A stretch of DNA of 64,000 nt from Mangifera indica (GCF_011075055.1 NC_058153.1:6138001-6202000), one strand, 5' to 3'; counted from the stretch's first letter, positions 21,459 through 34,939 are shown. The notes: generated from the letters alone by a model not told the origin. Made by a program: numbers and translations.

Positions 21459-22737
21459 TGTTGTATAAAATTCCAAACAAGTGATTACTGGTCAGTGACA
21501 AGATCGTATGTATATGAATATGATATGAGTAGTTTTGAAGTAGTTTTGCTAGCACCAATATTTTCTCTTTATTCTCAAGTGATTATGTGCACAAACAATA
21601 TATAATTCACCAATATTTCCTCTTTATTCTCAAGCGTAGCTTTCTGTTGAAGTTAAGTATTAGGAAAGTGTAAGCAATCCATTATTTTTTGTTGAAATGC
21701 TAGCACCAATTAGAAATAAGCAATCCATTATTAGGGAAGTGTAAGTATGATTCACAAATATTTTCTCTTTATTCTCAAGGGTAGCTTTGTGTTGAAGTGG
21801 TTTTGTTTGCACCAATTATAAATAAGCAGTATCAAGCCTTGTGCAAGAAAGACTATAATATTGGTGATTGGAATTAGCTACGTAATTTTTTGTTCATTAT
21901 TTGATATAAGTGAATAATGTTAATTGAAAATAAATGATTACGTGAAGGAATTGAGAAGAAAAAAAGTTTGTTTGACCTGCTACTCAAAGTCAACATCCAT
22001 ATCTTTTCTAATCTTTGGGAAATTGTTTCAACATAATATATGTAGTTGTTACATAGAGGTAATATTTTTAGGCCCTCTAAGGGATTTATAGTTCGCTTCT
22101 CTCTTTGTATATCCTATTGCATTTATAGGATGATGAGACGTAGTTATTATCTTATCTATTATATTTAAATATAAATTTGAAATTAATTTTTTATTCTGTT
22201 TCATAAAAAGTTATCTTTTCTCATGTTTTGTCAATGTGATATTTGTCTAAGGGTATCACATACAATCCCTCTTATAGGACTCAATGTTTTGGCTAAGGTT
22301 TACCCTACCATCGTTCAAAAGGGCACACAAAGTGACTCTGATATCATTTATAACATCTCTGATCTAATAGTTTGACTCACAGTCAAGATATTATCCATCT
22401 TGGAGACACAGTCTATCATGGTTTTGCTTTTGGCTTTGCAACCTAAAACTCATTTTGACAACTTAAGAGCCACAAACCAACATCTCTCTCTCATGATTTA
22501 CTGATGTGAAATTTGTCTAAGAGTATCACAATTAAACTCGAAATTTCTAATTGAAATTCGAAAGATACCATGGTATTTTTAATATTGTTTCAGTTAATCA
22601 AACAAAAGTTATAGCTAACTATGAAATAAATAAAGATGCATAAAAAAGACTTAGGATAAAAAAGGAAGAAATTGAAAGTGTTAAGAAGACAAACTTAGAA
22701 GTAAAAAATTTCAAAATGTAACAATGCTTGATTCAGA
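21459..22737. other. Downstream region of the transporter pseudogene, with local repeats
   Basis: 21454-21470 continues the interrupted last exon and reaches TAA. 21541-21860 holds degenerate direct repeats built on GCTAGCACCAAT, TATTTTCTCTTTATTCTCAAG and TAAGCAATCCATTATT. A phrase around TTTGTCTAAG(G/A)GTATCACA occurs twice (about 22243 and 22515). No gene recognised. Confidence 0.55.
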
Positions 22738-23400
22738 ATCTATTTAATGATTTTCATCCAAAGATTTGTGATATTTCAAATGAATTATATGCTACAAGTA
22801 AAATATATTCTAATGTTAAACTTATGCACAAAGTTTTGGGTTCTTTAGCTAAGAAATTTTTGTTCAAAGTTACATCGATTGAAGAATGCCAAAATGTTGA
22901 TTAAATGGGTCTTGATTAAGGTTAGATTCGAAGCGAGCTTATTCGGGCTCGAACGAGCTTGAGCCAAACTTCCCGTAAACGAACCCAAATATGAATACGA
23001 GCCTCGATTTTAAGTGAAAAATAAACACGAGCCCGAACCTGAACATGGGTTGAGCGAGCCGAGTTTGGTTCATGAGCCACTCACTCAATTGGAAAAAATT
23101 TTAACTTGGAATAAACAACATTGTTTATTCCCTAAAATACGAGCCTGAAGCCGAGCTTCTAAGCTTGAAATGCGAGTTTGAGCCAAAACACATGAGCCTA
23201 AACACTAAAATAATGAAATGAGCTGAACACAAACATGTGTTTAACGAGCTTGATGAGCCTAAACCTGAACCCAAGCTTGGGCTCATCGAAAACGAGTCAA
23301 AAACAAGTCAGGCCCTATTCGGGCTCGATTCGGTTCGTATCCAGCCCAACTCTTGATGAATTGATCAACTTTTTCAAAATTATGAGCTCACTTTAAAATG
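22738..23400 (+). pseudogene. Copia gag (UBN2-type) remnant split by a small transposon
   Basis: 22738-22903 translates to NLFNDFHPKICDISNELYAT, then SKIYSNVKLMHKVLGSLAKK and VTSIEECQNVD, matching the capsid region of copia gag proteins. The following LDELI block resumes at about 23353-23400 after the 433-bp insertion at 22918-23350. It is a short, isolated fragment with no other retroelement domains nearby. Confidence 0.6.
22918..23350. mobile_element. 433-bp hAT-like miniature element
   Basis: Imperfect terminal inverted repeats: left GGTTAGATTCGAAGCGAGCT, right end complementary to GGCTGGATACGAACCGAA. Flanking TCTTGATT (22910-22917) and TCTTGATG (23351-23358) make an 8-bp target duplication, as for hAT elements. 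The interior has repeated GAGCTTGAGCC / GAGCCCGAACC motifs and no coding capacity. It interrupts the gag remnant. Confidence 0.65.
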
Positions 23401-23439
23401 GTATAAAAAGAAGTCAAGTGTTAGTCCTCACTCAAACAT

Positions 23440-24660
23440 TTGATTGAATATTGTTAGACTAAAAACGTCGATTTTGAAAATTTGGATAATGAAAAAATTG
23501 TCATATTTGTTATACACAAGGTGGCTTCCCACCATAAGGACACTTGGCATGAATAAGCCTTCATATATGACTTTTGGGTATGAAAACATTTAGTACAAAA
23601 TGGAGAGAGTAAAAAATTTGGGCTCATGGCAATGGGTCATGCTTATATAAATACCCCCCCTTTCTCTTTGTATGTAGTTCATCCGGATTCCATATAAAGA
23701 AAACACTCGTCTCAATGCTTTCTTACTTCAATTCTCCTTCATCTTCATTACTTCAATTCTTTCGTAATTTATTTATGTTTCATATCTGTTGAATTAAATT
23801 TATAACACATTATCAGCACGATCAGCTCAGGTATATTCTAATATTAGTTATCTTTTAATTTTCTTGTTAGTTTATTTGTATATTGCAAATACGGATATCT
23901 CAGTTATGATGTCTCAATTATATTTTAATTTCTGTTGTTCTTCTATTTCATTTTCATTTATAATTGTATCATATTTGCAACCTGAAGTATGTAAAATTAT
24001 TAATCTGAACCTAAAGTCGTGAAAATCATGAATCTGGACCTGAAGTCCGGAATGTCATAAATCTAGACCCAAAGTCCTGAATATTATTTATAACCTAAAA
24101 TTTACAAAATCATGAATCTAAACTTGAAGTCCTGAATATCATGAATCTAGACTTGAAGTCCTGAATATCATTTGTAATATGAAATTTACAAAATCATGAA
24201 TTTGGACCTAAAGTTATGAATCTCATTTGTAACCTAAAGTTTACAAAAACATAAATCTGGGCCAAAAGTTCTTAATATTATTTAAATATTTATTTTTATT
24301 ATAATAATTATATCCGATTTGTAACCTGAAATTTATAAAATCATGAGAATTTATATGGGCCCGAAGTCTCAAGTTTCATCAAAGTTTATATTTTATACTA
24401 ATTACATCACATTTACAACTTGAAGTTCGTATAAATTGTGAAAAATATGAACTTGAAGTCCAAAATATAAATTATAATATTATGAATATTAATTACAAAA
24501 CCAAAAGTTTTGTAAATATGAGATAATATATGGACCTGAAGTTTTCAAAAATTAATCTCAAAATTTCTCCTACAAAATCAGCTATTTTATAAATATGAGA
24601 TAATATTTAAACTTGAAGTTATCATTGATCTAAGTATAGTACAAAAATAATGCAGGATCC
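23440..24660. repeat. Retroelement-like leader followed by degenerate tandem repeats
   Basis: 23600-23830 contains TATATAAATACCCCCC, a leader-like stretch and ACACATTATCAGCACGATCA. The arrangement suggests the end of an LTR, but the partner LTR is not in the window. From about 23980 to 24620 the sequence is a decayed array of roughly 30- and 60-bp units with cores such as GACCTGAAGTCCTGAATATC and AACCTGAAATTTACAAAATC. No coding frame. Confidence 0.5.
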
Positions 24661-25418
24661 TCTCTCCTTTCCCCCACCCCAACTCTTTTTCACTTCTGCT
24701 TAAGACAATTTTCTAAAAGAAGATTATATTTCAAAATCCCCTAATATAGGATCTTAATCCTTGAATTGAATTTAAATGGGAGGGAGTTATGTATATAGCA
24801 ACGACATCTTTTTTTTTTATGGGAAAAGTTAACATCTTATTAAATGATCATTGATCAAGTATTGTGTCGTAAAATTTGGATGGGTTCTTCCTTTGCTGAA
24901 ATTGTAATCATAAAAGAATTTTCTTTTTAATGAACTATAGAGTTACAGTTGCCTAGTTGCTAGTCATTTATCTAGATATCTAGCCTTGAATTGGGTTACA
25001 CTAAACTTTGGGTTTCAAGTTGGGGAATTACATAGTCGTTGTCCATTAGCCATCACATGTGATTTTACTTTGAGAGTTGACTTTAAGGTGATCAATTTGA
25101 CCAAACAACATTTTTCCCCTTGTTTTTGGACTGCGAGGAGAATATCAAGAACTTCAAGAATATTCTACCACAATGGTTTCACCATATGTTTTAGATTATG
25201 CAAGTAAACATATCATGATTTCATATGTTTAAAGCAATGTATCTATCTTATCATTTCACTTTCCTTGTGGGATACGACTAAACATGTATTATTTACATCA
25301 TGAGATAGTTGACATGTGTTTGTGAGGAGATCTAACAATCATGTTAATAGTGATTTGTCATAATACACCCAAACTTAACATTTAAGTTTCAGACCTCAAG
25401 GATGGCATCTAGAATTAA
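24661..25418. other. Intergenic stretch with no recognised feature
   Basis: AT-rich single-copy-looking sequence. Short ORFs (for example 24986-25207) show no domain, and I see nothing that would support a gene here. Confidence 0.4.
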
Positions 25419-26507
25419 CACTACAAAAAAAATGGCCTTTAGCGAGAGAAAATTAACGAGAAGATAAATATCTCGTCGTTATAACTAATACTTTTATAAC
25501 TTGAATGACTGATTATATATATTCTCGTTAAAACTAAATAAATTTATACTTTTAACGACAGATTGTTAATTTTCTCACTAAAAAAACTTACAAACCCGTC
25601 GTTATTGATTTTATAAGTATATAAAATCTAAAGATGAATACGAACTGAACTAAATCCAAATATTCATTTACATCATTTTTAGATATTTATATATATTTTT
25701 AACTAATATAAATATTTTTAATTTATTATGAATATTAATTTATTTATTTATTTAATAAAAAATCTTATGAAAAATATTTTGAATATCCTTTGCAAAACAG
25801 AATGATTATTTTCTCTCCCTGTACTCCATCATTTCATGTCTTACACCTCTCTCTCTCTCCCTCTTTAGGTTTCCTTCCATGAGGGGAAAATACAAGTTAA
25901 TGTAACAATAACTAAATACAAATTAATAAAAAAAATAAAGAAAGAAAAAAGGCTAAGGCTTCTTTGTTTATTTGTCTCCTATAACAAAGAAAGTTCTAGT
26001 TGTGTTTCTAAGAAATCTCTCGATCTCTCCACTCTCTTCACCAAAGAAACTCTCTCTCTTCACATCAATTTACTTACGAATTTCAAGGTTTGTTCTTCCT
26101 AAGCACTTAATTATTCTTCTCATTTCTTCTTATTTTGTTTTTAATCTCTGTTTGTCTTGGTAATTTTTTTATTTTTATTTTTTGACCTTTTTTTAAAAAT
26201 AAGTTTTTTCTTGTTGCTATTTTTTGTGCTGTTGTGGAAATCTCTTTAACAGCAAACTGTAGATTTAATTGGAGAGGTTAGTATTGCGATTCAGTACTGT
26301 GATTTTTTTCTCTAGTGTTAAATTTAGGGTTTTAGTACTTGTTGTAATGAATTCACCCTTGTAAGTGTTTTTTCATTGTTTAATTATTTAATTATTCACC
26401 ATTTTTCATATATGTTTCTCTGATCTTATTTTTGGATTTACATATCCTTAGCGCATAAGCTTAAAATTACACGATATATACATATACATACATACATATA
26501 TAAATAA

Positions 26508-26612
<105 letters not shown>

Positions 26613-26852
26613 GGGACAAGTTAAAGCAGACTTTAGTAGATTTTTTTAAATTATAATAAATAGGATTATTTAATATAATATTCTTTTTGTAATTTATGCA
26701 TATTTAACTGTTAGATGGATTGAAACTGATTATTTACTAATAAAATAGCTCCCACATTTTGTAATTGATGATGTACACTAAATTATAAATTGAAACTTAC
26801 TGTGTATATATTTTTTGTTGATGTTGATAATTTCAAACATTCTTTATAAGTA

Positions 26853-28393
26853 ATGGCATCCGATAGGCAATGGATGAATCTTGTTAATGATCGGTTAAGT
26901 GAAGCATATCAATGAGGCATTAAGAACTTTTTAAACTATGCTTCAAAAAAGGTGGGAGATCATGAAATTCGATGTCCATGTGTAAAGTGTAACAACACTT
27001 ACTCTAGAAGTCGTAAAGTGATTGAAACTCATTTAATAGTTTATGGCATAGTCCAAAATTATACATTTTGGTATCACCATGGAGAAAGTTTAGGTGAATC
27101 TAAATCTGATAGTGAAGAAGATGAGATAATAGAAATCGAATGAGAGGAAGAGATTCATGGAATCATAAGGGACTTTTTTCCTAGTTTTGATGCGTTTAAC
27201 AAAAATAAAGTGAATTTTGGTGGCTCAAGCTATAATGTTCAAAAAGAGGATCCTAATGATGAAGCAAAGAAATTTTATAGATTGTTGAGAGATTTGGAGC
27301 AACCGTTATATGAGGGTCCTAAGATTTCAAAATTGTCAACTATAATCAAACTTTTACATATTAAGAGCCTTGGTCGTTGAAGTAACGAGTCATTCACCAT
27401 GTTATTACAAATGTTAAAAGATGAATTACTCTCTGATGGTTCTACATTGCCAAATTCATATTATGAGACAAAAAAGATTATGCAAGATCTTGGGCTCTCT
27501 TACAAAAAGATTGATGCATGTGTTAATAATTGTATGTTATATTGGAAGAAAGATGAGGAGTCTAACTTTTGTAGTATATGTGGTGCTTCAAGATGGAAAA
27601 ATGATAATGGAGGAATCAAAGTTGGAAGGAATGGCAAAAGAAAACCAATAAAAATATTGCAATACTTTCCTTTAAAGTCAAGACTTCAAAGGCTATTGAT
27701 GTTTATTTACAACCTTTAATAGAAGAATTGCAAGAGTTGTGGGAAGTAGGAGTTGAAGCATTTGATGCCTCAGTTCACCAAAATTTCAAGATGCATGCAG
27801 CTTTATTATGGACCATTAATGATTTTCCTGCATATGGAAACTTGTCAGGTTGGAGCACTAAAGGCAAATTGGCTTGTCCTTATTGTGACAAGGATACATT
27901 TTCTATGAGGTTAGACAATAGTAAAAAGCAATGTTTCATGTGCCACCGCCTCTATCTTCCAATGAATCACAAATGGCATAGTGACAAGAAATCATTTGAT
28001 GGCACAAAAGAGTATGGATTACCACCAAAACCTCTTTCTGGTGAGGATATTCTAAATCAAGTGAAAGATCTCGAAAGGGTCATTTTATCTAAAGATGCTA
28101 GCAAAAAGACAAGTTTCACATAATAATAGGGGTGATAATTGGAATAAGAAAAGCATTTTTTTCAAACTTCCATATTGGAGTAGTCTTATGTTGCGACATA
28201 ATTTGGATGTGATGCATATAGAGAAAAACATATGTGATAATGTGCTTGGAACAATTATGAACATTAAAGGGAAGACCACAGACCAAACATATGCGGTTGG
28301 TGTGTTCTTGCTTTCTGTCTTCATTTGCATTAATTCGTTCCAATTGAAGTGTTTGTTTTTCATTTGGGATTTCATTTTACAAAAGCTCTTCAA
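26853..28393 (+). pseudogene. CACTA transposase (TNP2-type) pseudogene
   Basis: ATG at 26853 gives MASDRQWMNLVNDRLSEAYQ, then TGA. The transposase-associated zinc-binding motif CPCVKCNNTYSRSRKVIETH follows. Next are KLLHIKSLGR, MLLQMLKDELLSDGSTLPNS and CSICGASRWK, then WTINDFPAYGNLSGWSTKGK with CPYC, and in a third frame LRHNLDVMHIEKNICDNVLG. The order matches TNP2 transposases, but the first RNase-H-like catalytic part between GASRWK and WTINDFPAYG is shortened, and sequence after about 28290 is lost. Several stops and shifts make it non-functional. Confidence 0.88.
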
Positions 28394-29394
28394 AGTCTAG
28401 TTTAGAGATTGTTACATAATGTGAAAGGAAAAAAATAAAGTTAAAAATGAAGTGATTTTGGAGTACTACCATTAGACTATTTTATAGTGATTTTAGTATT
28501 AGAAAGTTACATCTCATAGTTGTTTGACAATTGTTGTTTAGTTTTCAATAATATAAGGAACATATCGTAAATATCTAGATAATTTACATATCAACGTTGT
28601 TTGAGTGGAATGTTTATTGATTTTGCTTTCATTGTAGGAGAGTAAAATCTTTATCTTTAGAAGGATGCTCACTACTAACAACAAAAGGTTTCGAATATGT
28701 AATTCTTCCTTGGATAGAGCTTAAAAATTTGTGTAACAAATTCAAAATTTGAGTAAAATTTGCTTGTAACAACTTTTTAATTTCGGTTATAAAGAGAGAT
28801 TATTATAATAGGAAATTTATAATTTTCCTTCTTATTTTTTATATTCGTGGATCATATGAAGACTTTAAGATAATTGTGATTAGATATAATCAATGTCAAC
28901 GATCATATCTTGAGAATCAAATTTTTATTATGAAATATTCTTATAACGATGAAGATATTTACTATTGATATTAGATTTAGTGGTAGGTAATTATTATTAT
29001 AACGACAAAGATATTTATCGTTGATATTATGTTTAGTGACCGATAAATATTGTTATGATAACAGGGATATTCATTGTTAATATTATGTTTAATGACCAAT
29101 AAATATTGTTATAACGATGGAAATATTTATCATTAGTATCATGTTTAGTAATGGGTATTATAATAACTAGGATATTCATCGTTAAAATTACTATTTTTAA
29201 TGACGGGATTTATACCTATCATTATTTATATTAACGATGAGACTTTTCTTCTTGTCGTTAATACTTTTAGCGGCAAAGGCTGTAACAACAGGTGACGACG
29301 AGATTTTTTTCCATCGTTAAAACTCTTTAACGATGAGAAATAGACTTTTAACGACTAATTTTCCTCTTGTTACAACCTATTTTTTTTTGTAGTG

Positions 29395-30016
29395 GAACCA
29401 GATCAATATGTATTGGTAATTAAACCATTTTGTTTAGGATAAAGCTAGACATCATGGTCTCAACTCAAATATGGAATAATAATTTAAATGAGTGATAATT
29501 TAAATTAGAATTCCAACCCACCCAAACATTAACATCCAAGTAAAAGATTGAACTACAATATCATAAAATTCACTAAAATTTATTAACATTGATTGTAATG
29601 AGCTCATAAAATTAACTTGTGTTAATTGGAATTGTAATTTCAAAAGAATTTGAATAAAAGAGAAAAGTTAAAATATGCAATCCTCATAGATGAAGCCAAT
29701 GCTTGTATTAGTAAATGACAAATGATAGATGAGTTTGTAAAATAAGCGTTGGTATAGCTATTTTTCCAAGGTATGCCTAGAGTGTTTGACTATTAGAGAC
29801 TCATTTGGATAGACTAGAAAACTTTTGATAAGATTTGGAAACTAAAGCTTCTCCTAGAATAAAAGTCTTTGGATGGCTTTGGCCGAAACCAAAATTTCAT
29901 ATTAGATAAAAAAAAATTCCATAAAATGTTACCAAGATTGTGTCTTTTGGCTTTTTTTTTTTTTTTTTTTGATAACTGGGGACCTTGCCCTTATTTGTTA
30001 AATAGGTAAATCCAGG
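29395..30016. other. Intergenic stretch with a T-run
   Basis: AT-rich, no gene. A run of T lies at about 29949-29971. Confidence 0.4.
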
Positions 30017-30102
30017 TGTAATACCCTTAGGTACGTTTCAAGGGTATTTACCCTGTTTCGAAATATTTCCAGTTTTAAATATATATGTTCACATGTATGT
30101 GT

Positions 30103-30140
<38 letters not shown>

Positions 30141-32296
30141 ATGACAAAAAGATAAAGAATATATATGTATATATAAATCCATATTAAAAGGTATGAATAT
30201 ATATAAAGAGAGAAAAGACAAAAAAAGAAAACTTCAAGCCTTTTTCCATCAGCTTCTCTCGTTCATTCCAGCAACTAGCCTTCTTCATGCTATTTTCTTT
30301 TGTTTTGTGAAGATAAAGGAAAGAATTTAAAGGGTTTTAGAAGACAAAATAAGAAAAGAAAACAAAGAAGCATTTGGAAGTCTTGGTAACCAAAAGATCT
30401 CCTTCCTTTCCCTTTACCTATGTTTATATATATATTGGATGCATGTTATATGAATATGTTAGTGTGTCTTGGTGTTGATTTAAGGTGGTTTTTGTGATAA
30501 AGGAAGCAAGACAAAGAGGAGAAAGCCAACTTGCAAAGATTGGCTTGAAATAAGGTAAGATATATTATCCTTGGTATGTTTCATGTTTTATGCTTTTGGT
30601 TCCTTGGCTCTGTGTTATAAATGATGATTTTGAAGTTGAGAAATGTTGTTTTGCCATTTGGGGTATCTATGTGTATTAGTTTGTTCATGGCTGAGAGTTG
30701 GATGATATTTACCATTTTGCCATTAATTTATCTAATGAATTATGAGTGCTATTATAGCTTTTTAGAAATCTCTTTGAATCTTCTTCTAATGAATTATGAG
30801 TGTTATTATAGCTTTTTGGAAATCTCTTTGAATCCTCTTTTCAATGATATATAGCTTATATGAATTAGGGATCGTTTGGACTATTAAATTGCATGAGCAA
30901 AAAGACTGTCTTACCAAATAAACAGTTAATACAATTTTTTGCCATTGAATTCATCCCACGTTTTGGCCACCTTATCTAATGAATCATGATGTGATATTAT
31001 AGCTTTTTGGAAATCTCTTTGAATCCTCTTTTAAATTATATATAACTTGTATGAATTAGAGACCATTTGGACTATTAAATTACATGAACAAAAGATTGCC
31101 TTACCAAATGAACAGTGAATATAGTTTTTTGTCACTGATTTCATCTTATGTTTTGACTGTCTTATTTGATAAATCATGAGTGTTGTTATAGCTTTTTGGA
31201 AAGCTCTTTGAATCTTCTTTTCAATGATATATAGTTTGTATGAATTAGAGACTGTTTGGACTATTAGATTGCATGAAGAAAAAGACTGCTCTATTAAGTA
31301 AACAGTTCCATAAATAGTGATTTACAGTTTTGGAAAGAAAGAAAAGGAGTAGAAAAAGAAAAGGGATAAAAGAAATGAGAGAAAAAGAAAAAAAGAAGAA
31401 AAGCAAGAAAAGGAATTTGGGGCTCAAGATTCAGGGGTCGTTCTAAAGAGTATGGTCTGGTGGGTTATGGATAATTTTAGATGAAAGCAAGATTAAAAAG
31501 ATATAATGCACGCATACATGCTATGAACTATGAAGGAGCACTTTACACTACACCGCCCGTAGTAGGGCATGTCTGTAGTAGGACACGTTCGTAATAAGAC
31601 ATAGACCCATAGTAGGGTCTGCTTGCAGTAAAGCATGTTCATAGTAGAGCTCAATTTAGATTTAAAAATGGTGTAGTGAGAGAAAGGAAGAGAGCTCGAG
31701 CTTAAAAAAGTGTCAAATCCCTGTATTTAGCTTCTAGAAAGTATCAAAGGGACACCATATAGGATAAAGTATGACCCAAATAGTAAAGAATGAACTAGAT
31801 TATCCCCTCGATTTCTTATGAAGGTTATGATGTGAGATTGAGTCCTGAGAATGAGTAAGAACATGAAAGGAGATAGTTTACTTAATTCTTTCCCTTTATC
31901 TCTCACTTCCTTTTCTTTTATGATTGCAGGTACAGGTGATTATGGTAGCTGCAATGTAGGGTCAGGTCAGTGAAGATAGATCCAACTGAAGCAAGTTATC
32001 TCTGGTTTATGTTACATGTATACAGTCGCATGTCTTGTTGACTTTTGACCTCCTTGAGATGGTTGTACAGTTGTATATGATTACTCCATATTTTCAGATG
32101 CTTTCAGATGAGTTTTCATATGGGATATATACATCTTTTGTTTGCTTTCAAATTTTCAGTTTTCTTATAATAATTTCTAAACACTTTTAGTAATGAGTTT
32201 AGTTTAAAGTAGTGTTTAAAAAAAAATAGACGTTTCGAATATTCAATTGTAACATTTCTCGTTTGGAGGATAGTATTTCTAGGGAGGGATGTTACA
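30017..32296. mobile_element. Putative solo LTR
   Basis: A 2.28-kb block begins TGTAATACCC and ends GGGATGTTACA, a short inverted terminus common to plant gypsy LTRs. Flanking pentamers CCAGG (30012-30016) and CCGAG (32297-32301) match only partly as a target duplication. The interior is non-coding. It holds a TA microsatellite near 30106-30137, four degenerate units around 30720-31230 based on TATAGCTTTTTGGAAATCTC, and short repeats of GTAGTAGGGCATGT type at 31550-31660. No second LTR or internal domains were found, hence the solo-LTR reading. Confidence 0.5.
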
Positions 32297-32301
32297 CCGA
32301 G

Positions 32302-32929
32302 ATACAAGGATCAGACCCATACCATTGCATCAAATAAGTCAAGATTTCACAAACAACATAAGTTAACGAATCCAGGTACTTTTGATTCATTACTGATGTA
32401 GAACATTTTTGCTTTTAGGGAAACGAGACAAAGTACACCTTATGCACTACTTTGGACTGTGATATTCAAAGACTTTGAAGATTCTAAATGTTTTCTTCAT
32501 AAATATTATTAACTTGGAAGTAGTTTTTGACGATTTTGATATAGACAGTGTCTACTCAAGAAGCTGATTCAGCTACGAATGTACCACATTCATTTTTGTT
32601 GATGGGTTTGAGCCTCTATCACGTTTATAAAACCTTAACTTACCTGGTACAGTAGTTATGGGTTTCATCACTATGTCCCAGTTTACCCAACCAACAAATA
32701 AATACGAACGAGGTCAAAGACTTTTAAGTATTACGATTATATCCTACTAGTATAAGGTGTTTATGAAATAGTATAAACAAATATTCAATAGACAACAATG
32801 TTTTATTTATCTTATCATTAATCTCTCTAATAGTACATTTATACGTACGTAAATAAACCAGTGATCAAGATTCTAGAGCTACTATATAAAGATAGAATCA
32901 ACATATATATGAAACAGTCATATGGATAT
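32302..32929. other. Intergenic stretch with no recognised feature
   Basis: No ORF, repeat or terminus that I can assign. Confidence 0.35.
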
Positions 32930-33447
32930 GATCATGCACTTGTTCACATAACACATATGATTATGCGTTCATATAGACAAGAATGGTAGTGTAATGATGT
33001 TGCACCCTAGAATGATATGTACTATGTACGCTTGTTGATAGAATACAAATGGTCGTGTGCTTATTCATAGAATACATGTGATTGTGCATTCATATAGACA
33101 AAAATAGTAGTGTAAATGATATTGCACCGTAAAATGACATGTACCATGTAAACTTGTTCATAAAATACAAATGGTCATGCAATGGTAAAAAAAACTTCAA
33201 AATTGTTATACTTTGGTCCTCAGGTACAATTAGCAATACTTTTAGCCTAAAGACCTTCCGAGACTCAATATTCTCTATCCAAATTATAGATCAAATTCAT
33301 CTTAGATAATCTTATACCTAAAGAGTTTGATCATCTTTTTTTGTGTGTGACCTATGGACTATTTACTAGGTCGATAGCGACTAGATTCGTGTCAATGTTT
33401 TGACCAAGCATCTGTTCATATAGACATGATTGTGTGCCTGTTCATAC
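32930..33447. repeat. Family A repeat, copy 2 (left part)
   Basis: Shares CATATAGACAAGAATGGTAG and CTTTTAGCC(T/C)AAAGACCTTC with copies 1 and 3. It ends at the CATAC target site of the SIRE/Maximus-like insertion and continues at 41482. Confidence 0.75.
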
Positions 33448-34925
33448 TGTTGACTCAATGAGTCATTATGCTCTTATTTTGATGATAACAAACTAATATG
33501 TCCCTAAACATATTAACTAATGATTTTACTTGAGTGTGTGTTTAGATTGCAAGAATTTATCTAATGCACTTGAAGGAGTTTCAAGATGGAAATGAAAGAC
33601 AAAGCTCAAGTAAAGAATTCTTGAAAATTTGAAGTAAAGCTCAAGTAAAGAATTCTTGAAAATTTGAAGTAAAACTCAAGTTTAGGTAGACATGTTTGTA
33701 ATTTGGAGCATTCGTTTTGATTAGAATATCTATTTGCATGGGATAGCACACTTGAAAACTCATTTTTATATCTTTCACATTTTAGGTTAAAATGTCATTT
33801 TTCAAACTTATTGGGTTAAGCCAAGTTTGTCACTAAAGTTTATTAATTCTTTTAAACTAATGAAGTTTTGTAAACTATATTTTCATATCTTAAAATTGGT
33901 TTTGAAAGAATTTTCAAAAATGGGTTAAATTGTCACTTTTCAAAGTTTTAGGGGACAAAATGATTTTTGAAAATTCAGGGGGTAAAATGCTAGTAAATTC
34001 GATCGACCGAATTTGACCGACCGAATCAGCTTCCAAATTGTCCAGAAGCCATGTATTTTGGCTTCCAAAAATTTGGTCAACCGAATTAAATTCGATCGAC
34101 CGAATTTTGGTTTGAATTTTCCAACAGCTAGTGCCATGTAAGCTCCACGGAAGTGCCACGTCACATCCGATTGACCGAATTACATCCGGTCGACCGAATT
34201 ATACGTTTTCTAGAAAACTAAAACGGCTATTATTTGTGCACAACGGTAACTTTCCTCATTTTCTCCTATATAAACCCAATCAAATTCATTCGAAAAGAAC
34301 TTTTTGCCACCAAGAACTTTCACATATTTGAGAGCAAATTAGTTTTGAGCTATTTACTTGCAAATTCTTTTCTCTAATCAAAACCCTTGCTCATACACTT
34401 TGTAATTTCATTTGCATTGGGTTGTACTAAGCTTTAACTTTCATATACACTCTTTGAAAGAGATCATAATTCAATTTCGTACTAAGATTCATACTATAAA
34501 AGAGTGAGTTTCACTCTTGGAGAGATTAGCAAATTTCTAGTGAGAGAAATTGAGCTTTAATATTTGTAAAGGTTAATAGCACCTTGGAAGCTATTTTGGT
34601 TGTAAAGAAAAGCTTGGTTGAGGTTTTAGCCAACCAAGGATTAGTGGAATACTTCAAGAGAGAAAGATTGGAGGAGTGGACGTAGGCCGGGTTGAGCCGA
34701 ACCCCTATACATTGCGTGTTTGATTTTTTCTTCCCTTAAACTTATACTTTATGCTATGTTATTTTGATTGTATTGATTATTTGAAACATTTTAGTTATTC
34801 TCATAAATTGGATTAACAATAGGCAACATTATTTGATTTGAATAAATTGCTTTAATTCTCAAATTTGGTAAAGATAGTTTTAAAATTGCCTAATTCACCC
34901 CCCTCTTAGGCCATTCGATCCTTTA
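33448..34925 (+). repeat. 5' LTR of the SIRE-like element
   Basis: 1478 bp, TGTTGACTCAATGAG to ATCCTTTA (the right copy has the expected CTTCA end). It is longer than the 3' LTR mainly through a private 35-bp tandem duplication near 33604-33675 and a repeated GACCGAATTT-type segment near 34000-34025. It contains TATATAAACCCAATC near 34266, a likely TATA box. Confidence 0.92.
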
Positions 34926-34927
34926 AT

Positions 34928-34939
34928 TGGTATCAGAGC
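34928..34939 (+). other. Primer-binding site of the SIRE-like element
   Basis: TGGTATCAGAGC follows the 5' LTR after two bases. It is complementary to the initiator tRNA-Met 3' end. Confidence 0.92.

Noticed and set aside
32930..33447. Family A as the LTR of the adjacent SIRE-like element
   Set aside because: The element's own LTRs start at 33448 with clear target duplications. Family A continues on the other side at 41482, so it is the target.
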